A stretch of 64,000 bases of DNA from Annulohypoxylon bovei var. microspora (GCA_022836615.1 MU405317.1:1-64000), one strand, 5' to 3'; positions 1-11,740 are shown, counted from the first letter of the stretch. The notes: generated from the letters alone by a model not told the origin. A program made the numbers and translations.

Positions 1-214
1 TTGCCAAACTTGACGATATTTTGGGCTTGAATTGACTTATGCAAGTCAAGTATCAAGCAAGTCAAGTTTACGTTTGACTTGTTGGGACCGCTGAACATAG
101 GCACCGTCTCCATGGCTTAAATCACACATCCACGGCAGTTTGCTTCGAACAGCAAGAAATTACCAGCATAGACCCAGATAATTATCTCATTTTGCAACTA
201 GTACATACATCAAA
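1..214. promoter_or_regulatory. Upstream region of the first gene with TTGACTT inverted copies
   Basis: There is no gene here. Positions 30-81 hold several copies of TTGACTT and its complement AAGTCAA (32-38 against 43-49; 58-65 against 74-81), which can form small hairpins. The rest is the presumed promoter and 5' leader of the oxygenase-like gene that starts at 215. Confidence 0.4.
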
Positions 215-1365
215 ATGCCGGCACTAACCATCAGCCCACGCAGCACTTCGCCAGTGACCTATCCTAAAGCCCCTCATGTCATTGGGCCCAAGACCAAGAA
301 AGCTACGCGTCCTGCCACAGAGATACCTCAGTTCCTGATCGATGAGGCCCGCGCGACTAAGCCCGTTGCATGGGATGCGAACAAACACCTTACCTTTGAA
401 CCACCAACCAACATCCACACGATGAAAGACATTGGCCTCGAGGGCCATGGAATCTCCCCCGTTGCCATCTCAGAACCTTTTCCCTTGTTCTCCGAGGACG
501 CAATGCTGCAGATGAGGCGAGAGATTTTTAGCGACTCGGTGCTTGAGAACTGCCGCTACGGCTCTGATTTCATCGCGAACATGGTTCGCGGGATGGGCCA
601 TGAGTAGGTTCTATTCCGACTTCAGACCCTTGACTTAAGTGCTAACTTTGAGTCAGGCGAGCCCCCTTTACCTACGACGCTTGGTGGTCTCCGGAAGTTC
701 TTGCTAAGATCTCTGAGATCGCCGGCATCGAGCTAATTCCAGCATTCGACTACGAGGTCGCCAATATGAACATCTCCATTAACGACCAGAGCGCCGACAT
801 AGTCGCAGGCGGCGATAAGACCACGTCGGTTGCGTGGCATTACGACAGCTTCCCTTTTGTCTGCGTGACTATGGCGTCCGACTGCACGGGCATGGTCGGA
901 GGCGAAACCGCGATCGAGCTACCTGGCGGAGAGATCAGAAAAATCCGGGGTCCCGCTATGGTAAATACCTCTGATTGACTCCACTAGACATACAGAACAT
1001 TGCTAATGGCTCATTAGGGTACGGCCGTAGTCATGCAAGGCAGATACATCCGCCATCAAGCTTCGAAGGCGTTTGGGGGTCGCGAGCGCATCTCCATGGT
1101 AACTGCTCTACGACCCAAGTCTCCTTTGGTTCGGGACGAGATTATTCTCACCGGTTCCCGGGGAATCAGTAACCTCGCTGAGCTCTACTCGCAATATACC
1201 GAGTACCGATTAGAGATCCTTGAGGAGCGCTTCCGTGCTAAGCTGAAGGAAGAGCGCCGTCGAGAAGTTTCGCGTAAGCCTTTCGACCTAGTCAACATTA
1301 GGAGCTTCTTGACAGAGCAGAAAGAGTACATAGAGTCTATGTTGGAAGAGCTTTATGAGGTTTAG
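215..1365 (+). CDS. Fe(II)/2-oxoglutarate-dependent oxygenase-like protein (346 aa, 3 exons)
   Basis: Exons are 215-603, 657-960 and 1018-1365. Both introns are GT..AG with a GCTAA-type branch site, and the phase closes to 346 residues. The double-stranded beta-helix signature is visible: a WHYDSF segment gives H191 and D193 of an iron-binding HxD motif, a GGETAI turn follows, and H244 in a GRYIRHQ segment can be the distal iron histidine, with arginines a few residues later (RERISMV) able to hold 2-oxoglutarate. The C-terminal 80 residues are charged and helical (LEERFRAKLKEERRRE). There is no signal peptide, so it is probably cytosolic. The family is inferred from this motif order. The substrate is unknown and I see no biosynthetic partner next to it. 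Start: first ATG of the frame, with an A at -3. Confidence 0.72.
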
Positions 1366-2288
1366 CCATGTAACAAGTATCTCAAGTAGGTAGTAAAGTC
1401 ACTTAGGAAGGTTTCTTTGCATGGAATCTTCAGCCCAAATTGAAGTCTGCCCTCTTTATTCAGGATTTATTGTCGATATAAACATTTTGCCTCGTTAATG
1501 GAATGATCATCATTATCTAAGATTGCTTTACTTGTGAGTTTCTATAGCTTTGCTTGGACTATTTCATCTTTTTGGGCGCTAGGAAAGTTGATACTAAACA
1601 AATTTGTCATAGTCAAACGTAAATATCCTTGAACTTATGAATGAAATAAGCGTCGACATCGTTATTGAGAACGGAAGAATGTTAATAAACTACAATGGTA
1701 TTTAAAGGAGATGTCCACTCACACTCTTATCCATACCCTAACCCTAACCCTGATATGGTGTTGGGGTTAGGGTGAGGATGAGGGTTAGGTGTGCATCACC
1801 ATTACCGAACCTGCCTTCATCAAGTTTACCATCCCGATGTTATCTATTTATCAACCCTCACCACAACGGAAACTTGAAGGTGTATAGGATTTATAAGCTA
1901 CCTTTAATGGACCGGTCCAAGCTAGGGTCTTCAATATTATTCAAACCCGATAGGACGGCATAGCTGACTAAGCGGATAACCCCTGAAAGCACGCAAAAAG
2001 GAACAGAGATGGGAAAATCGAACCAACCTGTTTTATGTAGGTAGCAACGAGCCTCCGTTTCAATTTAACGTCACAACAACGGCCATAGCTTTAAATACTG
2101 TCCGTATAGCCGTCCATGCTAACCATACATTTGTAGGTACGTATAGCACATCTAAGCACATCTAAGCACAGGTAACAGCTCACTAATACCCACAGAAGTT
2201 GATTCTATATACATAATTTGCTAAGAGCATCTCTAGATCAGGTAAACAGTATTCTACTTATTAGACCCCATGTACAGACAATTGCCAG
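1366..2288. other. Intergenic region, convergent gene ends
   Basis: This is AT-rich DNA between two converging genes. It contains the telomere-type repeat listed separately and a short direct duplication (ATCTAAGCAC twice near 2150-2170). I see no coding sequence: the only open frame (1772-1963) runs through the telomeric repeat and lacks homologous-looking content. Confidence 0.5.
1736..1789. repeat. Interstitial telomere-type repeats in inverted orientation
   Basis: Positions 1736-1751 read about two and a half units of CCCTAA. After a 12-nt spacer, the complementary GGGTTAGGG follows at 1764-1772, and a further AGGGTTAGG lies at 1781-1789. TTAGGG is the usual telomere unit of filamentous ascomycetes. 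The two orientations can pair as a hairpin. Confidence 0.75.
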
Positions 2289-4626
2289 TTAAGAAGAGCT
2301 AGAGCTTCCCCCAGCTGTATCAGCATCCAGAAGACGGGTTCGGATGAGTTCTTTAATGTGTGTATCTGTTTCCACGTGTCCACGCGCATAAGTCGAATAA
2401 TACCCAGCTGGTTTCATGATACCATCTAGAACTCGCGTGTGCACGTCCTCGAGACTTGGCCGGTCATCTACGTACCGAGCACAGCACCGTACTATAAGAT
2501 CCGCAAGTTCTCTATCCAAATTAGGGAAATCTTCCGCGGGGAACTGAGCACAACTGAGGATTGGCGACAAATCATTGTCAACCGATACATAACTGTCAGC
2601 TGCAGGCCAACCTATAGCAATGATTGAACGCATACTCTTTACATCCAAAGAATAGTAATTAGTATATCAACGTTGGTTTGTGACTAGGAGAATGATAACG
2701 TACCCTTCCAATTTTATAAATGTTTTCCTCCACTCCTGGGTACAACCCACTAGAACAGATGTTAACTTGATTTCCTAGGAGTTAGATTGTATTTTTGCTT
2801 ACGATGTAGGAGTTTGGTGTAACACCTCAGCACGTTCTAAATCAATGAGCTTGAGTGGTGGCATCAAAGCATGTTCGAACGCATCCGGCTGAAAATCGCC
2901 AAATAGAACTACATTACGTTAGCAATGTTTCTACCCATCCTACAAGCTTAATGTAGCCTACTATTATTCGCATGCATGTCACCATGTACGATATTTCGCT
3001 TAGCGGCTCGTAGAATTTGCTCAGTCGGAATTCTTTCTATCACTACAGCTCCGTCGGGTGTATTGCCCTGCGGCGGGTATGCCATAGCTATAATGGCTCG
3101 TGTAACTTATTGAGACATCCGTACGTTAGCTTAAACTATTCCAAGGGTGGATTAAGGTATAAGAACTTACGACACATAAACACTCTGTAAAGCAACCTGT
3201 TAGGCAATTCTTCCTCCCTAGAAGCCCGCATCCTCCTTGAAAACTTCCAGAGAGATCCGTTTCCCAAATACTCCAAAATTATTGTTGTTCCAGGAGCGTC
3301 ATCGATAGGGTTCTTGAAGCCGTCATCAAAATAAATGGGCTGCACAATGTGCATAGCTCCTTTAAATACCTAAGTAGATTATCAATCGGGTTGAACAAAT
3401 CCAAATGCACGGCTTCTCTCCATGAAGGGGTATCTTACTCTAAGGCACTGCACCTCGTTTTGGATTGCCGCCGCTGAACCAGATCTGAACGGGCGCTTAA
3501 CGACAAATATTTGAGTAGCAGGTCTATGTCGCCACCATCTGTTCCTGTACTTGACTTTACAAGCGACATTACTGATGCCATTTCCAAGCATTTGCATATA
3601 CCTGAAGTTAGCAGTGTCCTTTTCAAAGTATCTTCGAATTCTTTGAGCTTCCATGGTTGCTTTCATTTTGTCGGAATGATCTCTAGTCATATGTAAGAGC
3701 GATGTGCCGATCTCAGGCATTTCCCCACCGGGAAATCGACTAACGATAGGTCTCTGGGGGGAACGGCGGCCGCCACCACCACCAACACCAACACCTCCGG
3801 GTGGTCCAGGGCCAAAGCCACCACCGCCATAGCCATCACCGACAGCACCACCAGCACCGCCAGCACCGCCAGCACCGCCAGCACCACTAACAGGTCCAGC
3901 GGAAGTGGCACGTGAAGGAAAGCCACCAGGTGGTACACCGCCAGGAGGTCTACGCCCCGGAAGCCTACCGCCGGCCGGACCAGCGGGACCAGCACCGCCG
4001 GCCGGACCAGCGGGACCAGCACCGCCGGACGGACCAGCGGGAGGAGCATTGCCGGTAGATTCAGAGGGAGTAGCATCGCCGGTAGATTCAGAGGGAGTAA
4101 CATCGCCGGTAAGGTCAGAGGTAACAAGATAATCGGTAAGTCCAGATAAAGTACCAGCGACAGGTCCAGCAGAAGTAACACCGCCAGCAGGTCCAGCAGG
4201 AGGAGCACCTGGGACAAAGCCACCGGGTGGTACATTGCCCCGAACCCCAGGCACTAGAGGGAAAATGCGGCCGCCCGCGGCGGCTGCATTACCAGCCGGT
4301 CCAGCGCCGCCAGCAGCGGCAGGATTGGCACCTGAAGGTCCACCCCCTTGTCCGACCCTGCCGCTTAAGTGATCGCCGATCGCGAGCCCGACGCCCCTAG
4401 GCGCCTGCTGGCGCGGGACGGAGTCGTCACGTTCTTCGAGTGCATATGCTGGTGCGGGTGGTGCTGGCCACTGGAAGCCGAGCGATCCGTAAGATTTATA
4501 CCCCCAAATCTGGTCGTCGTTAACTGGGTTGTCGGCATAGGGCAAGTCAGGCGGAACACTAATTGAGCTAATTGAGCTCTGGTCATCCTCCCCCATATCA
4601 AATTCGTCGGTGCTTAGTTCATCCAT
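2289..4626 (-). CDS. Protein-kinase-like protein with collagen-like Gly/Pro/Ala N-terminus (676 aa, 6 exons)
   Basis: Exons on the minus strand are 4626-3439, 3369-3171, 3105-2962, 2908-2803, 2749-2704 and 2636-2289. Introns are 53-69 nt and every phase closes. Residues ~70-300 are low complexity, with GPAGPAGG and ESTGDATPS repeats encoded by 27-bp tandem units. The kinase fold follows: a glycine-loop-like LGNGIS near residue 347, K377 in FVVKRP, E391 in helix C, the hinge segment ILEYLGNGSL, a catalytic loop HGDMHANN (H503, D505) in place of HRD, and LIDLE (D533) where DFG would be. Key catalytic residues are therefore present in a form seen in fungal kinase-like expansions. The C-terminal lobe ends in a Ser run. 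No partner or substrate can be named. An active kinase and a pseudokinase are both possible. Confidence 0.78.
3965..4110 (-). repeat. 27-bp tandem coding repeats in the kinase-like gene
   Basis: Two adjacent families of 27-bp direct repeats are seen. One encodes GAGPAGPAG-type units (about 3965-4030); the other encodes (D/N)ATPSESTG-type units (about 4050-4110). Lengths in multiples of 3 keep the frame open. Copy-number variation between isolates would be expected. Confidence 0.7.
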
Positions 4627-5198
4627 GTCGATTTCTTCTTTTTAATACAAAACAAAAAGTAAGTCGTGTGTTGCACGCAGGTAGTTAGAAAAATATAATT
4701 CCTTAGATCCCATATCACCTACAGCGGGCTCGGGTAGGATTAAAAAACATAGCTAAGTATGTCCAACGATTTGAATAAAGAATTGCAGGCCTGGCTGAAT
4801 GCGGATTGTGAGGATGGACGTATATTGAGCCTTTGTTTGAGTAAAAAGCTAAGGAATTTTATAGAACAATGAAACAATTTGGTGTGTTTCTTTTTTCTGG
4901 GGTATTTTAGGTGACTAAATAATTTCAGCATATAGACATTAGTTGCTATTAATATCGCTTGAAAGCAAAGAGTTTCTTGATGTAGAGAGATAATCGTGAT
5001 AGACATGAACAGGAGTCGAGATTAGAAAAATACTGATAGGAAATATGACTAACGTACCTAGGTAGATCAGGTACCTGATCATATTAAACCATGATCCAAT
5101 AGTTTGAACATTAGCCATTAAAAGTCTCATCCTCTCATACCCGGATTATTCAATCTTGCACAAATTCTCCCTCCAGGAATAATTGGTGACGCGGCGGG
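4627..5198. other. Intergenic, upstream of the kinase-like gene
   Basis: AT-rich, with no convincing coding sequence. The open frame at 4740-5006 (minus) is low complexity and has no recognisable motif. The region should hold the promoter of the kinase-like gene and the 3' end of the next minus-strand gene. Confidence 0.4.
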
Positions 5199-6405
5199 TT
5201 AGCGAGATTCTGTGCTCATAAAGTTACAGAAAAAGTATTCTAGGCTGTATAACTTCAAAGTATCGTTGATATCCGATCTCGTTGTTAATATCGTTTTCTG
5301 CTGGTGTTTGAACGCCAGCGCTTCGACCATCCTTCTCAAGAAACCATTCATACCTTTAATACTGTCTAAACCACCATTCAGCTTGACCATCTGGTCGACA
5401 GCATTGATATGACTTTCCCACGCTACAGAATCCCCTGTTGCAAACTAGATGGACGTCGTTAGCTCTAGGTTTTCACAGTCAATAGTTCTAGGCCAGCGGG
5501 TCGAGAACCCCTGGTAAGAAAGGATGCTCACATCATCCGACGCAAGCTGTAGCGCAATGGAGATTGTTTCGTCATCTACTTTAAATGTAGAGGAGGCATC
5601 GGTGATTCTAAGAATATCTTTAACGGAATCACCAAGTATGCGTAAGCAAGCCGCCTTATAATGCAGCGCGCTTTGATGGTAGCTTGGAGCACCTGTGCGA
5701 GCATGCAGGCTTTTAGAGGCACAGAGAAGTATGCCCATTCTCATTCCAGGGTTCGCAATAGCAACTGGAAACCAGTCCTGCATAGCTGCATGTCGATACG
5801 CATTCCAATGATCACAAGGATTATTCATGACAATTGCGTGGATATCTAAACAAGGTAAGTGGACGAAGAGACAGATGTGAGTAGTACCTACGAATACTGG
5901 TGAAGTATATACGTAGGTACTAGCACTATTACTGACAATAATTTAAGAGAAAGGTTTCAAACCGAGGTAGCGGAGCCGAAAGGTTTTTGAATACTATGTA
6001 TCTATCTCTACGTGGAGAAGATACAAGAGATGTGAGATACTCGTTAGCTTGATTTTCGAAAGGGGCACCTGCGGAAATGTTTCTATAATGTCGGTCTACA
6101 TCACCGGTCGTATCTTCAACTCGGGGAAGACATGTCGGACTTGATCCCTGAAAGTCGTTTTGGGCATAAATTTTACCGTCTTCGTCTTGTTGATTATGTT
6201 GTATTTTCATGCGTTGGAATTCGACAGTACGATTCCTTCTCACTCTTGCGTGGGTGCTTCTCGAGACGTGAGACCTAAGGAGTTTCCGAGAGGCCTTCAG
6301 GTCAGATACCCAGACTAAGTTGGCGCTGGCGGCGGGCGCATAGGCACACTGAGGTTGATCCGAAGAGGGACAGTAAGTCGGTCTATTTGACTGATCTAGG
6401 GGCAT
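5199..6405 (-). CDS. Fungal_trans_2-type (C6 regulator-like) protein without zinc finger (342 aa, 3 exons)
   Basis: Exons are 6405-5937, 5845-5532 and 5444-5199; phases close to 342 residues. The first 5' splice site (GTCAGT) is weak. The N-terminus has the pattern common in this family: a short variable leader, a LVWVSDLKASRKLLRSHV segment (about residues 29-46), then a basic stretch. The middle (RFETFLLNYY, NPCDHWNAYRHAAMQDWFP) and the ESHINAVDQMVKLNGG helix match the helical regulatory domain found downstream of zinc clusters in fungal regulators. There is no Cys6 cluster. The protein is shorter than the usual 400-550 residues: after the QMVKLNGG helix the sequence becomes less family-like and stops, so the gene may be truncated or have an unrecognised last exon. 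Function is unknown; a regulatory role is inferred only from the domain. Confidence 0.6.
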
Positions 6406-7013
6406 GATGATTATGAATAAAGTAAGAGAGTAGTTTTATTTGATAAGTAGAAGATTGAAGAAGACATAGGGAGATATAAAGACGGACATTATTGAACCTT
6501 CTTTAGCAGCAGCCAATAATCAGTGTCTACGAGTGGGTCTCACATGCACAATGGTTACGTAAGAATCCCGAGAACCTTAAAGCCGGAGCTAGATCTACTC
6601 TGAACTAAACCGATTATAGAAAATGCAAAGCTTGGCAATATTTAAATACCGACATAAGGAACATATGGTTTTCTAAGCTACTCAAGTGCCTAAGCTATTT
6701 AAGTAGCTGTTAGGTACTGCACGACTAGAATTCATAAGAGTAGAAGTCAAGATGTAAAGTCAATAGTCACCAACAGGTAGGGAGGATACACAAGTTATGT
6801 AAGTATGGTTTACATAGCAACATATCCCCGATGGAAGTGTTACATAGTCCATATACATAAGTAGTTTCCGGCTTGGCAGCCCTAAGGTCCCGTGTACTAG
6901 CTGCAAGTTCCTAGGGCTAACCTAATACATACCGTCCTAGGGATACACCCATATCAAAACATCACCATCTTTCTCCATTGTTGCTTTTCGCGCTACTGCT
7001 ACTACCTGCCGAT
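6406..7013. promoter_or_regulatory. Divergent intergenic region
   Basis: Shared upstream DNA of the minus-strand regulator-like gene and the plus-strand 2EXR gene. It contains repeats of the AAGTAGCTTAGG/CTACTTA type near 6660-6720 and several TAC(C)TAGG motifs (6890-6945). No coding sequence is seen. Confidence 0.4.
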
Positions 7014-7649
7014 ATGTACATGCAACCCCAATCATTTTTGTGCTGTCTTCCCCGTGAGATTCGCGACAAGATATACGATTTCTATCTCTCCTTTGACCAT
7101 GCTGATTTCGAAGACACGCTGCGCCCCCAGCTTGTTTACATGGGCGGTGTGCCGTATTCGCGACCACTTCCGTCCTTAATGCTCACTTGCAAGAGTTTAT
7201 ATCAAGAGCTTAGCCCGACAGTTCATGGCCAGGCTATCCTGCGCGTCGAGGTTCACGGGTGGAACGACCGGCGGATCGGGTTCGGTATCAGGGGAAACTT
7301 GCGATTCGACCGGTTATCAAAACTCTACCTTCTGCTTGCTACCGAGCACCCCAACTGGAATAGCTGGCTGTCATTTTTCGGGGAGGTCATCGAGCGTTCT
7401 AAGAATATCCAGACTTTGGTGATTGATTGGGGTCCTCGACCCGTTGAACCTGTCGGTTGGACAGGACGTGTGCATTCGAAAAAGGAAGACGACTTCTTCA
7501 ACACTATCACATCTATCGAGAAGCTTGAAATCATTCAAGTGTACGGTAACATCTCTTCCACGTGGACCAGCCGGTTAGACGATATTGCAACACGTGCGCA
7601 TGTCGTGCGCTATCGTTTTCGCTGGTGGCGAGAGCCTGGTTTAGATTGA
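7014..7649 (+). CDS. 2EXR/F-box-like domain protein (211 aa)
   Basis: Single exon. The N-terminus SFLCCLPREIRDKIYDFYL is the short F-box-like helix pair typical of fungal 2EXR proteins, followed by LMLTCKSLYQELSP (the conserved 'C..lyqE' turn) and a leucine-rich remainder (LSKLYLLLA, NIQTLVIDWGP, IEKLEIIQVYG). ATG at 7014 is chosen; an upstream in-frame extension has only a TTG start. The second ATG at 7020 is equally usable. Function is not established for this family; an adaptor or protein-binding role is an inference. A larger relative lies at 59262. Confidence 0.7.
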   Translation: MYMQPQSFLCCLPREIRDKIYDFYLSFDHADFEDTLRPQLVYMGGVPYSRPLPSLMLTCKSLYQELSPTVHGQAILRVEVHGWNDRRIGFGIRGNLRFDRLSKLYLLLATEHPNWNSWLSFFGEVIERSKNIQTLVIDWGPRPVEPVGWTGRVHSKKEDDFFNTITSIEKLEIIQVYGNISSTWTSRLDDIATRAHVVRYRFRWWREPGLD

Positions 7650-9477
7650 CGATGTGGCTAGTGAGGAGATAGAAATTCACTGGGGGTAGACCGCGAAGCT
7701 CTCATGGTTAGTAACCTTCCCGGATCCAGTTCTTTATATGTGTTACCTCGTTCGTTCGTTTGTGGTGGACCCATTTGCATACTTAACCCGGCGCCTCCTC
7801 GTGATGCCTCCACTACCTACCTAGGTATGTACCCGTAGGAGACTAGGAGTAAAAGCTTGTGTGCTTTCACTAGCACCGTTCGAGATCACAACATACTACC
7901 TACTCTGACTTCCACATGTATGGCACGCTAGTAAAAGGTAAGTCTTGGCCTAACAAGTTCGCGTTGTAGCGTACTATGTGTGTACTATTAGGAGCGGAAG
8001 CTGGCGAGGCGGAATACGCTAGACCATTTAGTCATTCTAGTAGGAATCCTTTTGATTGCTTAGTATCCGGCCAGCCCGGTCTACAGATCGTCACACCGGC
8101 ATCGAACGGAAAAGATACCGAGCATTCCTACTACGCGCTATCCGAACTATGCAGGTTCTCCATTAGCTTGCCTGGTAACTGATGCTTGATGAAATACCTA
8201 CCTCCTGCCCAGGAACTCTCAATTGAAGATACAGCGTAGCCTTACATAGTTCAGCTTCTCAATCGATGAGCTCTAATGCTAGGCAGCGTTCTAATGATAA
8301 CATGAAAGACCTTCTACGAAGTTTACGCCTTGACCCATGATTACATCGTAGATTGCGCTTTCATGCTATGGTGGGTCGACTTAATGATACCACCGAGGAG
8401 ATCGCACAATTTTATGTACCTGCCAAGATAGGGCAGCCCTGCACCGTGCGTCTTAGTCTAGAATTTATTAGGATCTAATGCAGGGTGCCTTGAGCTTGCC
8501 TTTTTTCGTCTTTCTTTTTTCCTTCATCTGTTCCTCATCCGGGTAATTTCAAGCAGGTGAAAAATATACCTTAGTATTGAAATTCTCCGATCGTATGTCG
8601 TCGGAGTATCATTATAGCTTCGTTCGTATAATTCATAACAAAGTTCGTTTAACCGCGTTGTAAGTTCTCTTGGAAGCTTGAAAACTCGGGAATTTGGGGG
8701 TTGGGGAGATTGGAGATTTTGGAGATCAGGAATGGCGGTCGTGTTGTTGTCTTACATCCCCGCAGGGCCTTTCCACAGGGCCTTTCCGTAAAGATAAGGC
8801 CTCGCAGGGGGGCTGAGGTATGTGGTATGTAGTCATGCATATGCAACCCACGCAGACGATCTTGAACGGTGGAAAAATCCGGTCTTGCTGGTGATTATGA
8901 ATAAGACTTGCAGCATTACCCCGCGGGTTTTTGTTTCTCGCCTGCCCATTCGACTCTAGCAGTTAGGTGAGCATTGGCAAACACGAACGACCGGGGCGCG
9001 GATACTTACGGACGAAGACGTTACATCGAGCTAGAAGGGTGCCCTAATCCAAACCGGCAGTTCATCGACGACGCGGTCATCGAAGGCCAGGCAACCTTGT
9101 ATTTAGAAGATTTACCTACTTGGGTATTCAAGCACGTCACTACAACAAACTCACTGTCCTGCATACGGTCTACGCCGCCCATTGAAAATGAGTGGGGGAG
9201 AATACAGGGGACCGCATACGGCACACGTATAAATTTGTGGATTCGGATATCACCTCAAGTAACTTCTATGTGACGACCGGGTCTGAGCTGAGCCGTGCCA
9301 GGTACAGAGCCGATCCCCATGTACCTCGATGTAAACATCAGCTTAATGCTTATTACCTAGGGATGTATAAGAACTAGTGAGTCGAACCGACACAACTCAC
9401 ATGCATGGGCTCTTTCCCACCCTCCTCACTCCCGTTTCTTCACCAAACCTGTCGAGGCGATTCACGACTACTGCACT
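7650..9477. other. Gene-free stretch upstream of the S10 peptidase
   Basis: About 1.8 kb without a convincing gene. Open frames at 7976-8182 and 8974-9377 lack recognisable motifs, and the latter has no ATG at its 5' end. TACCTAGGTA-type motifs occur near 7810. A polypyrimidine stretch (8495-8530) and the S10 promoter lie in this region. Confidence 0.4.
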
Positions 9478-11405
9478 ATGTACGGAGTCGGGAAGATAGC
9501 TGCGGTGGCAGCATTGCAGTTCTCCAGTCTTTACCTAGGACTGGGAACCGCAAGCTCGCTACCTCCCCACGTGGAGAGGTTAATCAGGAAGCAAGTCCCG
9601 GCAGAACCAACCGATGTCAAGACCATCACTTCGCCAGGAGGTGCCACAATCCGTTATAAGGAGCCGGGGATATGCGAGACCACGCCCGGAGTCAAGTCCT
9701 ACTCGGGTTATGTAGATCTCGACGAAGAGACTCACATGTTCTTCTGGTTCTTCGAAGCGAGGCACAATCCCGACGAAGCGCCTTTAACTTTGTGGCTTAA
9801 CGGAGGGCCGGGCTCTGACTCTCTGATAGGTTTATTTGAAGGTTCGTTTAGCTCTTATTCATTTTGTCATTCCGGATAATGATGTGCTGACTGTCTCGCA
9901 GAGCTTGGTCCTTGCAATGTCACCCATAACGGTACCTCGGTCGTGAACCCCTACGCCTGGAATGAAGTGAGCAACCTTCTGTTCCTCTCCCAGCCCATTG
10001 GCGTCGGCTTCTCATACGCCGACACGGTCGTTGGTGTCGTCGACGAGACCACCGGGCTACCCGTTAACTCGTCTACGCCCGACGGCCGGTATAGCGATGT
10101 TGACCCGTACCGGTTCGACACGACGGAGCTAGCTGCCAAGGGTACTTGGGAGGTTTTGCAGGGCTTTATCCAGGAGCTACCCTCCCTCGACGAGACGGTC
10201 AAGTCCCGCAGTTTCAACCTCTGGACCGAGTCGTACGGAGGCCACTATGGGCCTGCGTTCTTTAATTACTTCTACGACCAGAACGAATTAATAAAAAACA
10301 AGACTGTATCCGGAGTCGAGCTCAATATGCACAGTCTTGGCGTAATCAACGGAATTATCTCGGAGAGGATTCAGGCTCCGTACTATGCCGAGATGGCTTA
10401 TAAGAACACGTACGGCCTCAAAGCTGTTAACGAGACGATGTACAACTATATGTTGACGAACTATTATTTCCCTGGAGGTTGCCGAGATGCCATCGATCAG
10501 TGCACCGAAGGGGATCGCTCAACACCTGATGGCAAGGCGGTCTGCTCTCAGGCCACCGCCATATGCCGTTCATTAGTGGAAGGCGTGTATTAGTAAGTGT
10601 ATATTTCGTTCCTCGTTGGTTTAAAACTTACCTAGTGGCCACGTGACCATCCTGAGGCTACATATAACAAGTTCTAACTTCGAACAGTGTCGTGAGCGGA
10701 CGCAATGCGTACGATATCCGAGCGCAGGACGATGCCAACATCCCGCCTGGATACTGGGTCGATTACCTGAACACGGCGTCGGTCCAGAACGCCATCGGAG
10801 TCGACATCAACTACACGTCTACAAGCAGCGAAGAAATCTGGATCGGCTTCGACTACACGGGCGACTTCGTGTACCCGAACCTACTAGAGGATCTCGAGTC
10901 TCTTCTTGCCAAAGACGTCCGTATTGCGATGGTCTATGGCGATGCTGTAAGCTACTACCTTTTCTATCTACTTCTACCCCAATCTTGAATTATGTTTCCC
11001 AAAAAGAATTCGACTTCGGATGGGTTGCTAATGGCTGTATGATAGGACTACATCTGCAACTGGATGGGCGGCGAAGCCGTATCCAAAGAGGTGAACTACA
11101 CGCACTCGAAGGAGTTCTCGGAGGCGGGCTACGCGCCGTTCGTCGTGGACGGCGTCGAGTACGGCGAGAGCCGGCAATACGGCAACTTCTCCTTCACGCG
11201 CGTGTACGAGTCGGGCCACGAAGTGCCGTACTACCAGCCCGTAGCCGCGCTCGAGCTCTTCAAGCGCGTCTTGGGAGACGTGGTCATCGCGGACGGCGCC
11301 GAGAAGGTGACGCCTACGTACAAGAGCAACGGCACGGCCGAGGCTACGCATACGAACAGCTACATAACCTATTTCACCGGCAGACCCGGGGACTGGAAGA
11401 AATGA
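9478..11405 (+). CDS. Secreted serine carboxypeptidase, family S10 (carboxypeptidase S1 type, 557 aa, 4 exons)
   Basis: Exons are 9478-9841, 9902-10592, 10688-10946 and 11046-11405; the phase closes. The first ~25 residues are a signal peptide. The body shows the S10 marks in order: GICETTPGVKSYSGYVDL, the oxyanion segment LWLNGGPGSDSLIGLFEELGP, the nucleophile S232 in TESYGGHYGP, the catalytic D439 at the start of exon 4 in GDADYICNW, and H496 in ESGHEVPYYQP. Several N-glycosylation sequons (NVT, NGT, NSS, NKT, NYT, NFS) fit a secreted or vacuolar glycoprotein. The family removes C-terminal residues from peptides at acid pH. It faces a prolyl-type S28 peptidase end to end, suggesting complementary digestion of extracellular peptides. 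The GSDS variant of the oxyanion loop matches the S1 subgroup. Confidence 0.93.
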
Positions 11406-11740
11406 AAAACATAATAATGGTAGACTTAATGTGTTAGGATTAATCTAATGATCAATTCGAGACTTCAAGCTTATGCGAAGTACCCGATGCAGTTTTACGG
11501 TGCTGTGACTAGGTAAAAGTTAACTGAAGATATCACCGCGAGAAGGAATAATGCTCCCTTTATGTTCTAAAGTAGGTAAATCTAGGTAAAGTTCTATAAC
11601 TCGCGATTGTAAATGCCCATTCATCTATTAATTTAACAATGAATTCTAGTAGGTATATACATGAATATCTAAAAGGTACACCGAGCATCACCAGTTCCTA
11701 TTTCCTAGGCACTACAACCACCACCGATTCTCCACCCCAT
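11406..11740. terminator. Shared 3' region of two convergent peptidase genes
   Basis: 335 bp between the two stop codons, AT-rich, expected to hold both polyadenylation regions. No strong hairpin is seen. Short AGGTAAATCTAGGTAAAG duplications occur near 11572-11590. Confidence 0.45.

Noticed and set aside
3687..4235. Leucine/valine-rich frame on the minus strand overlapping the kinase-like gene
   Set aside because: It is the Gly/Pro/Ala repeat region read in another frame; the real frame joins to kinase motifs by consistent splicing.
8974..9377. Possible small gene before the S10 peptidase
   Set aside because: The frame begins with TTG rather than ATG, shows no motif and has no convincing splice partners.
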